DNA of 64,000 nt. It comes from Paenibacillus pinisoli (GTDB lineage Bacteria > Bacillota > Bacilli > Paenibacillales > Paenibacillaceae). Each line of letters starts with the position of its first letter. The stretch's first letter is position 1. The position numbers were made by a program, and so were the translations under genes. Location: contig NZ_QXQB01000002.1 of the NCBI RefSeq assembly GCF_003605435.1, positions 930,001-994,000 on the forward strand, written 5' to 3'. Positions 53,463 to 62,320 of the stretch are shown here, in pieces. The notes beneath the pieces are model-generated. The model had not been told where the DNA came from. It made no database searches and saw only the letters and a program-made list of their open reading frames with translations.

Positions 53463-53837
53463 ATGGCAGAAAAAAACATTCTGGCTTTCTTCCGCAGTCC
53501 TGAGCAGGCCGAAAAAGCCTTGCAGCGTATAAAAGACTTAAAGCTGGTCGACAGCTCAATCGACCGATTCGATGGGTATCCCGGGGACGGCGTCGATCAC
53601 ATAATGAATCCGATAACCAGCAATTTCGACAGTCTGGCCACCTTGACTCTTGGTGGAGACTTCCCCGATCGCGATGCCGGCATTCTAGCTTCTGCTAGCG
53701 TAAGCGCCAGCGGCATGAGCTCTGGCGGAGATGACAACGAAACGACGGGACGCGATATTCTTCTTACTATTGTTATTGAAGAAGAAGATTTCGAGAAAGC
53801 AATGGCTATTGTGCAAGAGGAAGGCGCGCTCGTGTAG
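53463..53837 (+). CDS. Small two-repeat alpha/beta protein (124 aa)
   Basis: 124 residues. The ends look like related beta-alpha units (ILAFFRSPEQAEKALQRIKD and LLTIVIEEEDFEKAMAIVQE), like a ferredoxin-fold ACT/GAPES kind of module, joined by a Gly/Asp/Ser-rich loop. AAGGAG precedes the ATG. No known family recognised. It is followed by a strong hairpin shared with the convergent LuxR gene. Confidence 0.65.
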   Translation: MAEKNILAFFRSPEQAEKALQRIKDLKLVDSSIDRFDGYPGDGVDHIMNPITSNFDSLATLTLGGDFPDRDAGILASASVSASGMSSGGDDNETTGRDILLTIVIEEEDFEKAMAIVQEEGALV

Positions 53838-53853
53838 CGTTGAAATCAAACAC

Positions 53854-53892
53854 AGCCCAACCTGCGGAGCACTGACTCGCGCAGGTTGGGCT
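53854..53892. terminator. Strong hairpin between convergent genes
   Basis: A perfect 12-bp GC-rich stem (53854-53865 with 53881-53892) with a 15-nt loop lies between the two stops. The T-runs are weak, so termination efficiency is uncertain. Confidence 0.6.
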
Positions 53893-53900
53893 ACTGGCAT

Positions 53901-56900
53901 TTATTTGCGGAGCAGTCCCAGCTCATTCGCTCTCACAACCGCCTGGCCGCGACGCTTCACGCCCATTTTGCCAAAAATTCTGGACACATGCGTCTTGACC
54001 GTCGTCTCGGTAATCCCAAGCTGATCCGCAATATCCTTATTGGACATTCCTTCCGATATGGCTGTCAAAATCTCCAGCTCCCGCTTGGTAAGCGGCTCTA
54101 CCAAACCTTCCTGAACTTCAACTGTGCCCTCTATTGTCTCTGTCCCTGGCAGATCTCCTTCAATCAGATGGATATAGATAATGCGTGTTGCAATCAGCTC
54201 AAGCACCTTCAAATCGCGCTCGGTAAATACGCCAGGCACATGCTGGTTTTCCAAGTAGAGAAAAAACCCGGACGGCTCGCCTGGAACCGAAAATGGCATG
54301 CATAAGATGGAACGCGGCTTCAGGGACGCGATGTAATTGTCCCTTATCCAGTAGCTTCGAATCGCGTCATGAACAACAACCGGCCCTTTCGTTGCACGGG
54401 TATGCCGCAGCACGCTATCCGCAAACAAGTCTCCTTCCTCAGAATGAGGCATCCCCAGCTCTGCTGCCACTGCAAAGCTTAACTGATCGTCACGCAGCAC
54501 GCGTCCTCGATCAGCTCCCGATTGGCGAAGCGCGGTATGCAATAACTTCGTAACCCACTGTCCTTTTGCCAACTGTCCGAATCCGTGAAGCAGCTGCTGA
54601 AGCAGCTTGTCCTCTCCTGCAGGAACCTTGGTATCATCATTGGAGCCCTCCTTGCGAGGCATATGCAATTGGACGAAGTCGGTCTGATTCTCTTCCAGTG
54701 ACCTCTTTGCTCCAACCTCGTATAGCTTAGGAGCAACGCCTAGCAAATGCGCATGCTCGCTGCGGATTTGCGTCACCTTGGAGGTTACGCCCCAATTCGA
54801 ATACGCCGTGCCTGCATCCAGCATGGCGATCATGGCTCCCCCGCTGCTGATCAGGTCCTGCTTATAGCATAAAGCAAGGCGCTCGCAAATGATCCCTTCC
54901 ATTAAACCATACTTATCAGACCTGGATTGCTTTACGGCATCGATATAATAACGCAGCGCTTTCTGCTCACGTCCGGCTAATCGTTCGCATTCCGCTTTTA
55001 GGAGCAAGTAGGCAGAGGAGCCTTGTCCAAGATGCCCCTTCCACTTTCTCATCCTGCGCAGTTGCGCATGCAGCGCCTTGCGTATCCGTTTGCTTTCCTC
55101 CGCACTGGCATCAGGATAGAGAGCGGCTAAAGTCAATGCTTCGAATACACGTTGTTTCCGTACACGCGCCCAATCCTCTGCAAGCTCACTCTCCCTGCTG
55201 CGCCTTGCCCAATACAGCGCATCACGGTAATGCCCCGACAAGAAAGCCACCTCCAGCTTGCATAGGCAGCTATAGTTATCCTCCTCGGACGCCTCCTCCG
55301 CATACTGCGGCATCTTAACATACTCGGCCATCAAGGACTCATTTTGCAGGGCAGCCAAATAATCTTTTGCGATCTGAACTATTTCTATCGTCTTGTCATT
55401 TGCGCTTGGGCCAACATGCTCCGAGAAAAACTCCAGCAAGTCCTCAAGCTCATAAAGACTGCCATAATACCCGATTAAGCAAGTAATCATCGCAATATTG
55501 GCAAACTCTTTATCCCCATACTCAACACTTCGTCGCATCGCCTTGAAGAGCAAATGAGACGCCTCTTGCGGGCTCTCCAATTGCCTCGCCATCCCGCTTA
55601 TAAAAAAAATCCGATGAAGCCGAGAGGGATCTGCGGCTGTGATCCTTTCCAGGTCAAGTGCAGGAACAACCTGAGCATAGCCTGGCAGCACTCTATGCAT
55701 CAAGAGATTGTAGCTTGCAATAAGCATGGCCAGCGGCCCGTTCATCCCCCGGCTGATTCCGTAACGGATGAAGCGTGCATAAAGCTCGATTTGCGCTTCC
55801 GCATTATGCATAAGAAGGGGTAAAAAGCATCGCTCCATAAGCATGCAGAGGCTTAAATATTCGTCATCCTTATGCAAGCTCAATAATGGCAGACTGTGCC
55901 GTTTTCGATACATCGCCGATTGCGTCTGCACGACTTCCTTCATAACGGCCAGCTTCGAAGTTCCCTCCCGGTATTTCCAGCCGTATGCTTCCAATGCTTC
56001 TTTCACATATTCGACAGCGGTATCATTCTCCACAATCGCATGGAACTGGATCAGCGGCGTCCAGATTTGAATGCGCTCAGCTCTGCTTAACCTTTGGTCA
56101 CGGCTCTTTAAATCAAGTACAATATCTCGGCCATGCTGCGGATTCCCGCCCATATATTCCGACCAGGCTGCAGCCAAGCGCAGCTGAACATATACCGAGC
56201 CTGTCTGCGGCAGCTGCTCATCCTCCGCATGTATAAGTCCAGCCTGCGCATAACGCTTGGCGCTCGCATACTGCGCGTCGGCTAGAGCACTCTGCCCCGC
56301 CTCAAGATTGAGCACGGGCAGCTGTCTTCTTTCCCATAGCGCCATTGCCCCTGCACCCATATTCAACTGATCCACCGCCGCGAACGACATTTCGCCGCTT
56401 CTTTCGTAACGCTGCTGAAGCAGTCTTCCAATGGTCAGATGGCGATTCGCATTGCCTTCCGGATCGTAGCCATAAGCCATTTCGCGAACGTATTCATGGA
56501 GGAACAGGTATGTGCTCTCCTCCCCCTCGTCGTCCTCTCGTCCGACCATGCCTGCGGCCTCGGCTTTGCGAAGCATACAGGCTGCAGACTCTGGAGTGCA
56601 GTTGCAGGCTTCTGCAAGCAAGGCCAGATGAAAGGCCCCCCCTATCGCCGCCGCCATCGCAAGCAACGATTTCTCCTCATCCGGTAATATGCCGAAGTTC
56701 TCCTTCATCAGATCGCGATTCAATCCCGCTCCGGTTGACGGCATCCAGCCAGAATCCCATGTCCACCGCTGCCGGCTCTCGTGAAAGCTCAGCTTCCCTT
56801 CCTGCAGCCAGTTACTGAGCAACAGCTCCATCTGCCTCGGGTTGCCGCTTGTTTGGTAGAACAGAGAACTCGCTAATAAACGAAGCCTTGACGACTCTTC

Positions 56901-58199
56901 ATGCAAGGCATGCGATACATAATGTCTTACATCCTCGTAGCTCAAAGGCTGTAACGCCAATCGGGAAGCGAAAACTTCTGATGAGTAAAAAGCTGTCATC
57001 CCTTCTGCATTGTTAACAGAGCTCTCCTCTGTACGGAAAGCTCCGATAAAAAGCAGACCAGAAGCTGCAGCCCCCTTTGCAAGCGCTTTTATGATATCCA
57101 AGGTGCCTCTGTCGGCACAATCCATGTTGTCAATAAATAGAACTAGAGGAGGAAGGCTTGCAGCCAAGCAACGGATCAAGTCCGGCACCCGTTCTGTAAA
57201 TCGCTTCATGTCTTCAGCATTAGGAAGTGTTCCCTTACCCGCCGTCTCCCCGAAAATCATTCGCATGCCGGGCAGCATTGCGGTTAGGGTGCCAGCTTCC
57301 GAGCTGAAATTAGAAAGGAGCTTGGATTTCAGCCCCTCAACTATATTAGGGGGCTCGCTCCACAGCTGGAGCAGCCATTCGTTCAAAGCATTAACAATTG
57401 GCTCCAAGGGCGCCGATTCTTGCCCCCGCAGGAATCCGCCTTCGACAAAGCGGCCTCCCTGTAACACAGCCATCTCCCGAATGCTGTGGGCAAGCGCTGT
57501 TTTGCCGCTGCCCTCAGGGCCTGTTATCCATCGAAAAATTTGCTCGCCTTGAGCCGCCTGTTTGAGCTCGGACTCCATCATTTCCAGGTCCGCATCTCGT
57601 CCGTACAATTGGCTTGGCCACCGGAACGAACGGGCTTGATCATACCGTCCCAGCTCAAAGGAAGCCAGCACTCCATCGTTCTCCAGCATAGCCAGGCATT
57701 GCTTCCAATCATCCAGCAAGCCATACGCGCCCTGGTAGCGCTGTTCCGGTGATTTGGCTAGAAGCTTCATGAGAATCGCATCAAGCTGACCAGCCCATTC
57801 AGGACGAATCTCGGATACCGGCAGCGGAGCCTTGTAGATGTGCGCAGACTCCCAGTCCCCGTCCCAGTCAGGCTCCAGCGGCAGCCGCCCCGACAGCTGC
57901 TCATACAAAATTACGCCCAACGCATACAAGTCGGAGCGTACGTCCGGCACACCATTAAGCCGCCCCGATTGCTCAGGCGACCGGTAAGCAGCATGCGACT
58001 CTCCGCTTCCAATCAGACGTGCTTCCCTGCCGCCACTTACTATTTTTATATGATCAGGATCCAAATTCCCGATTACAGACGTCTGCTGATGCTCGCGGCC
58101 AACCATCTCCGTCAATACAACGGCAAGCCTAATAAAGTCCGGCAAGTCCATAGACCCGCGAAACCCATATTCCTTAAGCATGTTGTCGCTGCTGCTCAT
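53901..58199 (-). CDS. Giant STAND-type ATPase / LuxR transcriptional regulator with remnant kinase domain
   Basis: 1432 residues. Residues 15-170 look like the C-lobe of a Hanks-type kinase (YRSPEQSG, RSDLYALGVILYEQLSGRLP) but the N-lobe is missing and the HRD/DFG positions are lost (IGNLDPDHIKIV). Then an AAA/STAND ATPase: Walker A GPEGSGKT at 227-234 and Walker B LVLFIDNMD. A long helical TPR-like section (about 560-1150), a GAF domain (about 1190-1345) and a C-terminal LuxR helix-turn-helix (LTKRELEILTAISEGMSNKDIADQLGITE). The layout recalls PknK and MalT-type regulators. Target genes unknown; it is flanked by a prophage end on the right. Confidence 0.85.
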   Translation of the reverse strand: MSSSDNMLKEYGFRGSMDLPDFIRLAVVLTEMVGREHQQTSVIGNLDPDHIKIVSGGREARLIGSGESHAAYRSPEQSGRLNGVPDVRSDLYALGVILYEQLSGRLPLEPDWDGDWESAHIYKAPLPVSEIRPEWAGQLDAILMKLLAKSPEQRYQGAYGLLDDWKQCLAMLENDGVLASFELGRYDQARSFRWPSQLYGRDADLEMMESELKQAAQGEQIFRWITGPEGSGKTALAHSIREMAVLQGGRFVEGGFLRGQESAPLEPIVNALNEWLLQLWSEPPNIVEGLKSKLLSNFSSEAGTLTAMLPGMRMIFGETAGKGTLPNAEDMKRFTERVPDLIRCLAASLPPLVLFIDNMDCADRGTLDIIKALAKGAAASGLLFIGAFRTEESSVNNAEGMTAFYSSEVFASRLALQPLSYEDVRHYVSHALHEESSRLRLLASSLFYQTSGNPRQMELLLSNWLQEGKLSFHESRQRWTWDSGWMPSTGAGLNRDLMKENFGILPDEEKSLLAMAAAIGGAFHLALLAEACNCTPESAACMLRKAEAAGMVGREDDEGEESTYLFLHEYVREMAYGYDPEGNANRHLTIGRLLQQRYERSGEMSFAAVDQLNMGAGAMALWERRQLPVLNLEAGQSALADAQYASAKRYAQAGLIHAEDEQLPQTGSVYVQLRLAAAWSEYMGGNPQHGRDIVLDLKSRDQRLSRAERIQIWTPLIQFHAIVENDTAVEYVKEALEAYGWKYREGTSKLAVMKEVVQTQSAMYRKRHSLPLLSLHKDDEYLSLCMLMERCFLPLLMHNAEAQIELYARFIRYGISRGMNGPLAMLIASYNLLMHRVLPGYAQVVPALDLERITAADPSRLHRIFFISGMARQLESPQEASHLLFKAMRRSVEYGDKEFANIAMITCLIGYYGSLYELEDLLEFFSEHVGPSANDKTIEIVQIAKDYLAALQNESLMAEYVKMPQYAEEASEEDNYSCLCKLEVAFLSGHYRDALYWARRSRESELAEDWARVRKQRVFEALTLAALYPDASAEESKRIRKALHAQLRRMRKWKGHLGQGSSAYLLLKAECERLAGREQKALRYYIDAVKQSRSDKYGLMEGIICERLALCYKQDLISSGGAMIAMLDAGTAYSNWGVTSKVTQIRSEHAHLLGVAPKLYEVGAKRSLEENQTDFVQLHMPRKEGSNDDTKVPAGEDKLLQQLLHGFGQLAKGQWVTKLLHTALRQSGADRGRVLRDDQLSFAVAAELGMPHSEEGDLFADSVLRHTRATKGPVVVHDAIRSYWIRDNYIASLKPRSILCMPFSVPGEPSGFFLYLENQHVPGVFTERDLKVLELIATRIIYIHLIEGDLPGTETIEGTVEVQEGLVEPLTKRELEILTAISEGMSNKDIADQLGITETTVKTHVSRIFGKMGVKRRGQAVVRANELGLLRK

Positions 58200-58441
58200 G
58201 ACCTCACCTGTCTACTTCATAGTGGTAAATTATTCGTTAGTTAGATTTTAATATGAGGCGAGGGCAGAGTCTAGCTTTGTCGATTTTTGAGGATTAAAAA
58301 CGAGAGATCTACGATTGGCGGAGATTATGTAATAACGGCTGTTTTACAAAAACTATCCTATTAAAGATGTGTTTAGAGAAAATTGTGGAATTGATTTTTG
58401 AGGTTGATATTGAGGCTGTTTTGAGAGTGAGGTTTAAATAG
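58200..58441. other. AT-rich gap at the prophage border
   Basis: A 275-bp interval between the LuxR start and the holin stop. It is lower in GC than the genes on either side. The right end carries the phage terminator; I see no integrase, tRNA or repeat that would mark an attachment site. Confidence 0.4.
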
Positions 58442-58469
58442 AAGAAAAGCCCGGGGGGTACCCGGGCTC
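58442..58469 (-). terminator. Terminator of the prophage lysis genes
   Basis: On the minus strand an 8-bp GC stem (58461-58468 with 58448-58455) is followed by TTTTC. It is the last feature of the phage transcript. Confidence 0.75.
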
Positions 58470-58474
58470 CATGA

Positions 58475-58732
58475 TCAGTTCTTGCTTAGTGTCTGCTTCA
58501 CAAGCTGGTGGGTTAATACGGTCGCCCCCGTAACAAGAATGCCCTGGATTATACCTTGAAGCGCATCGCCTACAATTAAGATGCCTCCTGTCACGCCAAG
58601 CACCAGCAGTACCCACGGAATCGCCCAATCCGCCAACCATGGGGTGTTTTTCAGCAGCAGACCGATAACAAAAAGCACCGGCATCAGCACCAGCGCTTGC
58701 TCTGTAATAAATTGAATGATTTCGTTATTCAT
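58475..58732 (-). CDS. Phage holin
   Basis: 85 residues with two or three hydrophobic helices (LVLMPVLFVIGLLLKN, WAIPWVLLVLGVTGGILIVG, IIQGILVTGATVLTHQLV) and a short basic tail. Its size, the helix pattern and its place directly after an amidase gene (8-bp overlap) fit a holin, probably of the Hol44-like group. It would form the membrane lesion that lets the endolysin out. Confidence 0.8.
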   Translation of the reverse strand: MNNEIIQFITEQALVLMPVLFVIGLLLKNTPWLADWAIPWVLLVLGVTGGILIVGDALQGIIQGILVTGATVLTHQLVKQTLSKN

Positions 58733-59567
58733 GTTCCGGGTTGCCTCCCTTATTCCTATTCAACAATCCGAGCCTGTCCAGCAATACTGCGGCTTGTGCG
58801 CGGGTCATCGGCTGTTCGGGGCCAAAGATGCCTTCTGATAGGCCGCTCATAATCCCCGCTTGCTTCGCCTTCACGATAGAGCTCTCCGCCCAGTGACCGG
58901 CAATATCAGAGAATCCCTCTACCCATTGCACGGGAGGGGTAGGCTGAGATATTGGCGGTATCACAGGCGGTATGGATGTATCAACAGGTGGTGAATACTT
59001 GTGGCCTTTAAATAGACAGTACGCTTTCATCACAGACTCGGCATAGCGTTTCCAATTGGCTAACAGGCGCGCTGCGTCAACGGGGTTGCTGCAAAAACCG
59101 TATTCCACAATAACGGTAGATACATTTCCCGTCTGACGGTGCATAAAGTAATAGTCGCCATTGGAAGCATTCATCTTACTGTATACCGGCGTTGAACGTT
59201 TAGGCTGGCCAGCGTCTGCAATGGCTTGCATAAGAGCCGCTGCCAGCTTCCCGTCGTTATAGATGCTATGAATGGTCTCAACACCTGCAGCAACTGCTGA
59301 TGCAGCGGAGTTGATATGATTGCTGATACAATACTTGGCCCCGCTGTTTTTCACCAGCGAGGATCGCACCGAGCTGTCTAGCGTGACATCACTGTCCCGC
59401 GTCAATGCTACCTTAACGCCTAATTGCTTGAACCGCTCATATTGATACAGCGAGATGTTGAGCGTCATCAGCTTCTCGACAATGCCATTCCCGCTCGCTC
59501 CCGGATCCTTGCCTCCATGTCCTGGATCAATTACAAGCTCCGGGTTTAATTCTCCGATAAGTCTCAA
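58725..59567 (-). CDS. Phage N-acetylmuramoyl-L-alanine amidase with SLH domain
   Basis: 280 residues. Amidase_3 domain with zinc motifs VIDPGHGGKDPGASG (His), the Glu after it and the ISNHINSA His, and VEYGFCSNP (catalytic Glu). A Pro-rich linker (PPVIPPISQPTPPVQW) leads to a single S-layer homology domain (FSDIAGHWAESSIVKAKQAG, FGPEQPMTRAQAAVLLDRLG). The likely start is TTG at 59567, since GGGGGTGATC precedes it; the GTG at 59576 is inside that site. Endolysin of the prophage. SLH modules bind pyruvylated cell-wall polymers. Confidence 0.88.
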   Translation of the reverse strand: MRLIGELNPELVIDPGHGGKDPGASGNGIVEKLMTLNISLYQYERFKQLGVKVALTRDSDVTLDSSVRSSLVKNSGAKYCISNHINSAASAVAAGVETIHSIYNDGKLAAALMQAIADAGQPKRSTPVYSKMNASNGDYYFMHRQTGNVSTVIVEYGFCSNPVDAARLLANWKRYAESVMKAYCLFKGHKYSPPVDTSIPPVIPPISQPTPPVQWVEGFSDIAGHWAESSIVKAKQAGIMSGLSEGIFGPEQPMTRAQAAVLLDRLGLLNRNKGGNPEHE

Positions 59568-59623
59568 CCTGATCACCCCCTGGAATAGTTAGTACAGCGT
59601 GAGACGGTCGTCTCTCTGCAGAG

Positions 59624-59875
59624 CTATAACTGAAGTCCCCCGCCAATGATAAAAGCAACAACAGCAACGAGCACAGCACCAACCATTGTCCTCCACAGCC
59701 ACTTTTGGTTATCTTCGATTTTATCAATGCGCTGATGGGCTAAGGCAGCAGAAGCGCGTGCTTCCACCGCCATTTCATTCGCCGTGATGGCGCGGTCAAG
59801 CTTGCCGTCCATGCCGTCAACCTTTGTCTCGACCCGCGTCAGGCGCTGCAGCATTTCATTTTGCATGTCTGGCAT
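59624..59875 (-). CDS. XhlA-like hemolysin/holin accessory protein
   Basis: 83 residues: a coiled-coil region (RLTRVETKVDGMDGKLDRAI, AHQRIDKIEDNQKWLWRTMV) then one C-terminal transmembrane helix (GAVLVAVVAFIIGGG). This is the XhlA layout of PBSX-type phages, which acts with holin and amidase in lysis. A palindrome, CCGCAATTGCGG, lies in its leader (59907-59918). Confidence 0.83.
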   Translation of the reverse strand: MPDMQNEMLQRLTRVETKVDGMDGKLDRAITANEMAVEARASAALAHQRIDKIEDNQKWLWRTMVGAVLVAVVAFIIGGGLQL

Positions 59876-59939
59876 ATCATCGTCCCTTTCTGCATGAAAA
59901 TAGGCCCCGCAATTGCGGAACCTTGTTAATTACAAAATT

Positions 59940-59990
59940 AAAAAAACAATGCTGTGAGTTATGCTTTTGCAAACCTCGGCATTGTTTTTT
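59940..59990. terminator. Terminator between XkdX-like and xhlA genes
   Basis: A 9-bp stem (59944-59952 with 59979-59987) with A- and T-runs on both sides. It overlaps the end of the XkdX-like gene and suggests that the lysis genes have their own transcript. Confidence 0.65.
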
Positions 59991-60156
59991 ATAAGTTGAT
60001 ATCAGGACGCTTGGATAGAATAGTCGCAAAAACCAGGGCGTTATGATCATCACTGAATCCATAGGATTCGACTACCGACTGGATGTCTGTCTCGCCCCGA
60101 TCATAGCGGATCGTACAGGCCTGGGCGATTACCGATACTTCAATTTGTGTCAACAT
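59989..60156 (-). CDS. XkdX-like small phage protein (55 aa)
   Basis: 55 residues, from ATG at 60156 behind AAAGGGG, ending close to the terminator. Position between an XkdW-like gene and xhlA and its length match XkdX of PBSX, which is a short protein of unknown function. The sequence is helical and charged (SVIAQACTIRYDRGETDIQS). Confidence 0.6.
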   Translation of the reverse strand: MLTQIEVSVIAQACTIRYDRGETDIQSVVESYGFSDDHNALVFATILSKRPDINL

Positions 60157-60172
60157 ATGCTCTGCCCCTTTC

Positions 60173-60496
60173 TTATACCTTTGCAATGAAATCAGCCATA
60201 AGCAAATATAGATCTTCCACTTCAGTTGTCTTCTGAGCCAATTTCCGTTCAAGCAATTCCATTCTTTCTTGTTCCGAAAGGGGAGCGTCATAGTACTCAT
60301 ACCATAACTCATTCGTCTCTCGGTTAATGTAAAGAACAGCATATTTGCCTTCCTTATCCTCCGGTTCAGGGACAAAGGGAACTTCTTTAGAAAATTCAGC
60401 CCGTTCCCCCTCGCTAAGCAAGTCTGGACGGTAATGAATAGTCACTACCCTTGTTTTACTAATATCCTCAGCAGAATCATAATGAATAAGCGGCAT
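60173..60496 (-). CDS. XkdW-like phage protein
   Basis: 107 residues, strong AGGAGG site before the ATG. An N-terminal beta-rich half (RVVTIHYRPDLLSEGER, KYAVLYINRETNELWYEYYD) and a C-terminal coiled coil (LLERKLAQKTTEVEDLYLLM). Gene order and shape fit XkdW of PBSX; exact role unknown, likely tail-associated. Confidence 0.65.
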   Translation of the reverse strand: MPLIHYDSAEDISKTRVVTIHYRPDLLSEGERAEFSKEVPFVPEPEDKEGKYAVLYINRETNELWYEYYDAPLSEQERMELLERKLAQKTTEVEDLYLLMADFIAKV

Positions 60497-60514
60497 AGTT
60501 ATTAGCCTCCTGAA

Positions 60515-61963
60515 TTAAAATTTATTCCGAAAATTTCTGACGTCACCTATTGTTGTAGCAAGGCCCCAAGTATGTGGATTCGCCCCAGTATAGCTATATG
60601 AAGAAACAAGCGACATCGTATTTTTATTAAAAATAAGAACGATCATCTTTCCATTGGATACTGCTTCCGACACTTTTAAAATGACATGTTCTCCAGTTAC
60701 ATAGAGCTTGGGATCCCTCTGATTTTTACTTGGCTGCCAAGAAAAGTGCGGTAAAATATCTGTATCGCTTAGCACCGTCCCTGCGCTTGACACCTTGGTG
60801 ATTTTAAATAGATCATAGCAGTAAGCGTAAATTACATCATTTTCATCAATGGCTACATTACTGTATGAGCCTGCAAGTCCAACGCCCGTAAAAACCTGCG
60901 ATAAAGTATACGATGAACCATTGCTCACAACCGACCACTTGGCTATTCTTCCTGTGCCAAAATTGTACACCAACACAACATTGCCTTGAGAATCAACTGC
61001 TATATCAGAAACATAATTCGATATAGATTGAGTTGTTAAGGCTGCGCCGGTTGAATTCCTAATGGATATTGTTGAAGGTGAGCTGTTTCCTACAACAAAG
61101 TATATATCCCTAACACCATCAGCTGCGTGTGACATTATACCATTTGAGAATATTGAAGACGAATAAACATTGCCCCCATTAGTGTTAAACATATTCCATT
61201 TGGCTGAACCTCCTATATTTGCAGCACATACATTGCCATTAGAACTAATTATCACCTTATTGTTATAACCCGTATCACCTGAGAACGATGCCGTCCAATA
61301 GTGTTCAAAGGTTTGCAGATCTCTACAATAGATTTGCCCGCTGGTTGAATTACTTGTTGTGAAAATTTTCCCTCTATCAGGATCGACAGCAATGTGGCTA
61401 AAATGTGCAGTAGAGTCAGACCTTACAGGAACTCCACCTATTAACTCGCGAACTTGAATACCTTCATTCTGAACACCTACAATGAAAAGTACATTGACAC
61501 TTGAAATCGTCTCCCACTGTGCTCCAGTCCAGCGGCTTGCGGCAAGCATCACTTCGCCTGTTGTTGTACGTTTCCAGACTTGACCGAGCCTTGCGTAAAC
61601 ATCAAATAAGTCCGTCATCGTGTATGCAAACTTTCCATGTTCAGTTAAATCAGGAGTTTCCGGTTGAACTGGAGCATGATATCTACTCATTTTCAGCTCC
61701 GAGGCTTTCGCGATCTGTTCTTTTTCATATGTTCGGATAAAGTAGTCCCCCACCGCGGGTATTGCTTTATCCGTATCAAATATAATTTTACCGCCTGTGT
61801 CCGTATCCTTTATCCATAAATCATTGACGGATGGCGATACAGGCGCTGTAGTAGCTATCGTTACTTTTACGAATTTAATTGTAGGGCCAGTCGACGAATT
61901 GCCGCCATCAAATCCAGATATAGCGTCATTAAATCCTGTAACCCCGCCAAACTTTTTATCCAT
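60515..61963 (-). CDS. Phage tail/base-plate protein with propeller-like repeats
   Basis: 482 residues. The N-terminal part has PVSPSVNDLWIKDTDTG, the 'what is shown on the label' module common in phage fibre proteins, then about six repeats with a beta pattern (SHIAVDPDRGKIFTTSNS, SDIAVDSQGNVVLVYN, SNVAIDENDVIYAYCY) typical of a beta-propeller. Likely a receptor-binding or tail-tip protein. GGAGG site before the ATG. Confidence 0.7.
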   Translation of the reverse strand: MDKKFGGVTGFNDAISGFDGGNSSTGPTIKFVKVTIATTAPVSPSVNDLWIKDTDTGGKIIFDTDKAIPAVGDYFIRTYEKEQIAKASELKMSRYHAPVQPETPDLTEHGKFAYTMTDLFDVYARLGQVWKRTTTGEVMLAASRWTGAQWETISSVNVLFIVGVQNEGIQVRELIGGVPVRSDSTAHFSHIAVDPDRGKIFTTSNSTSGQIYCRDLQTFEHYWTASFSGDTGYNNKVIISSNGNVCAANIGGSAKWNMFNTNGGNVYSSSIFSNGIMSHAADGVRDIYFVVGNSSPSTISIRNSTGAALTTQSISNYVSDIAVDSQGNVVLVYNFGTGRIAKWSVVSNGSSYTLSQVFTGVGLAGSYSNVAIDENDVIYAYCYDLFKITKVSSAGTVLSDTDILPHFSWQPSKNQRDPKLYVTGEHVILKVSEAVSNGKMIVLIFNKNTMSLVSSYSYTGANPHTWGLATTIGDVRNFRNKF

Positions 61964-61974
61964 AGAAGCGCCTC

Positions 61975-62319
61975 CTATGCTATCTGTTCAATAATGCCAT
62001 AAGCAGCCATTGTGACATCTGCACCGGCATCTTGTTTGGCAGCAAGTGTTTGCGTACCTGTAAATACAAGGGCTTTACCTGCCAAATCAATAAAAATCGA
62101 ACCGCTTGCCGGCAATACAATTGCGCTAGCGATCATATTTACAGTTGCCGTACCGTTTTTGTAAAGAGATACCTTACGTTCGGATGCCCCGTTATTGCTA
62201 AGCCAAATCCCGGTAACTTGTGTCCTATTCGCCGCACTATTGGTATACCTTGCCGTTGCCGTAGCACTTAAAGCAACAGGGGCTATAATTTCAGCGGGTG
62301 TACGATCTCCGATCGCCAT
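61975..62319 (-). CDS. Small phage structural protein (114 aa)
   Basis: 114 residues, AAGGAGG before the ATG. Beta-rich, Ala/Thr-rich sequence with a jelly-roll look (TQVTGIWLSNNGASERKVSL, VMLPASGS-like segment IVLPASGSIFIDLAGKALV). Such short proteins sit between tail fibre genes in many Firmicute phages. Function unknown. Confidence 0.6.
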   Translation of the reverse strand: MAIGDRTPAEIIAPVALSATATARYTNSAANRTQVTGIWLSNNGASERKVSLYKNGTATVNMIASAIVLPASGSIFIDLAGKALVFTGTQTLAAKQDAGADVTMAAYGIIEQIA

Positions 62320-62320
62320 A

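Noticed and set aside
58200..58441. Prophage attachment site
   Set aside because: No tRNA or integrase is visible and the other prophage end is outside the window, so no direct repeat can be compared.
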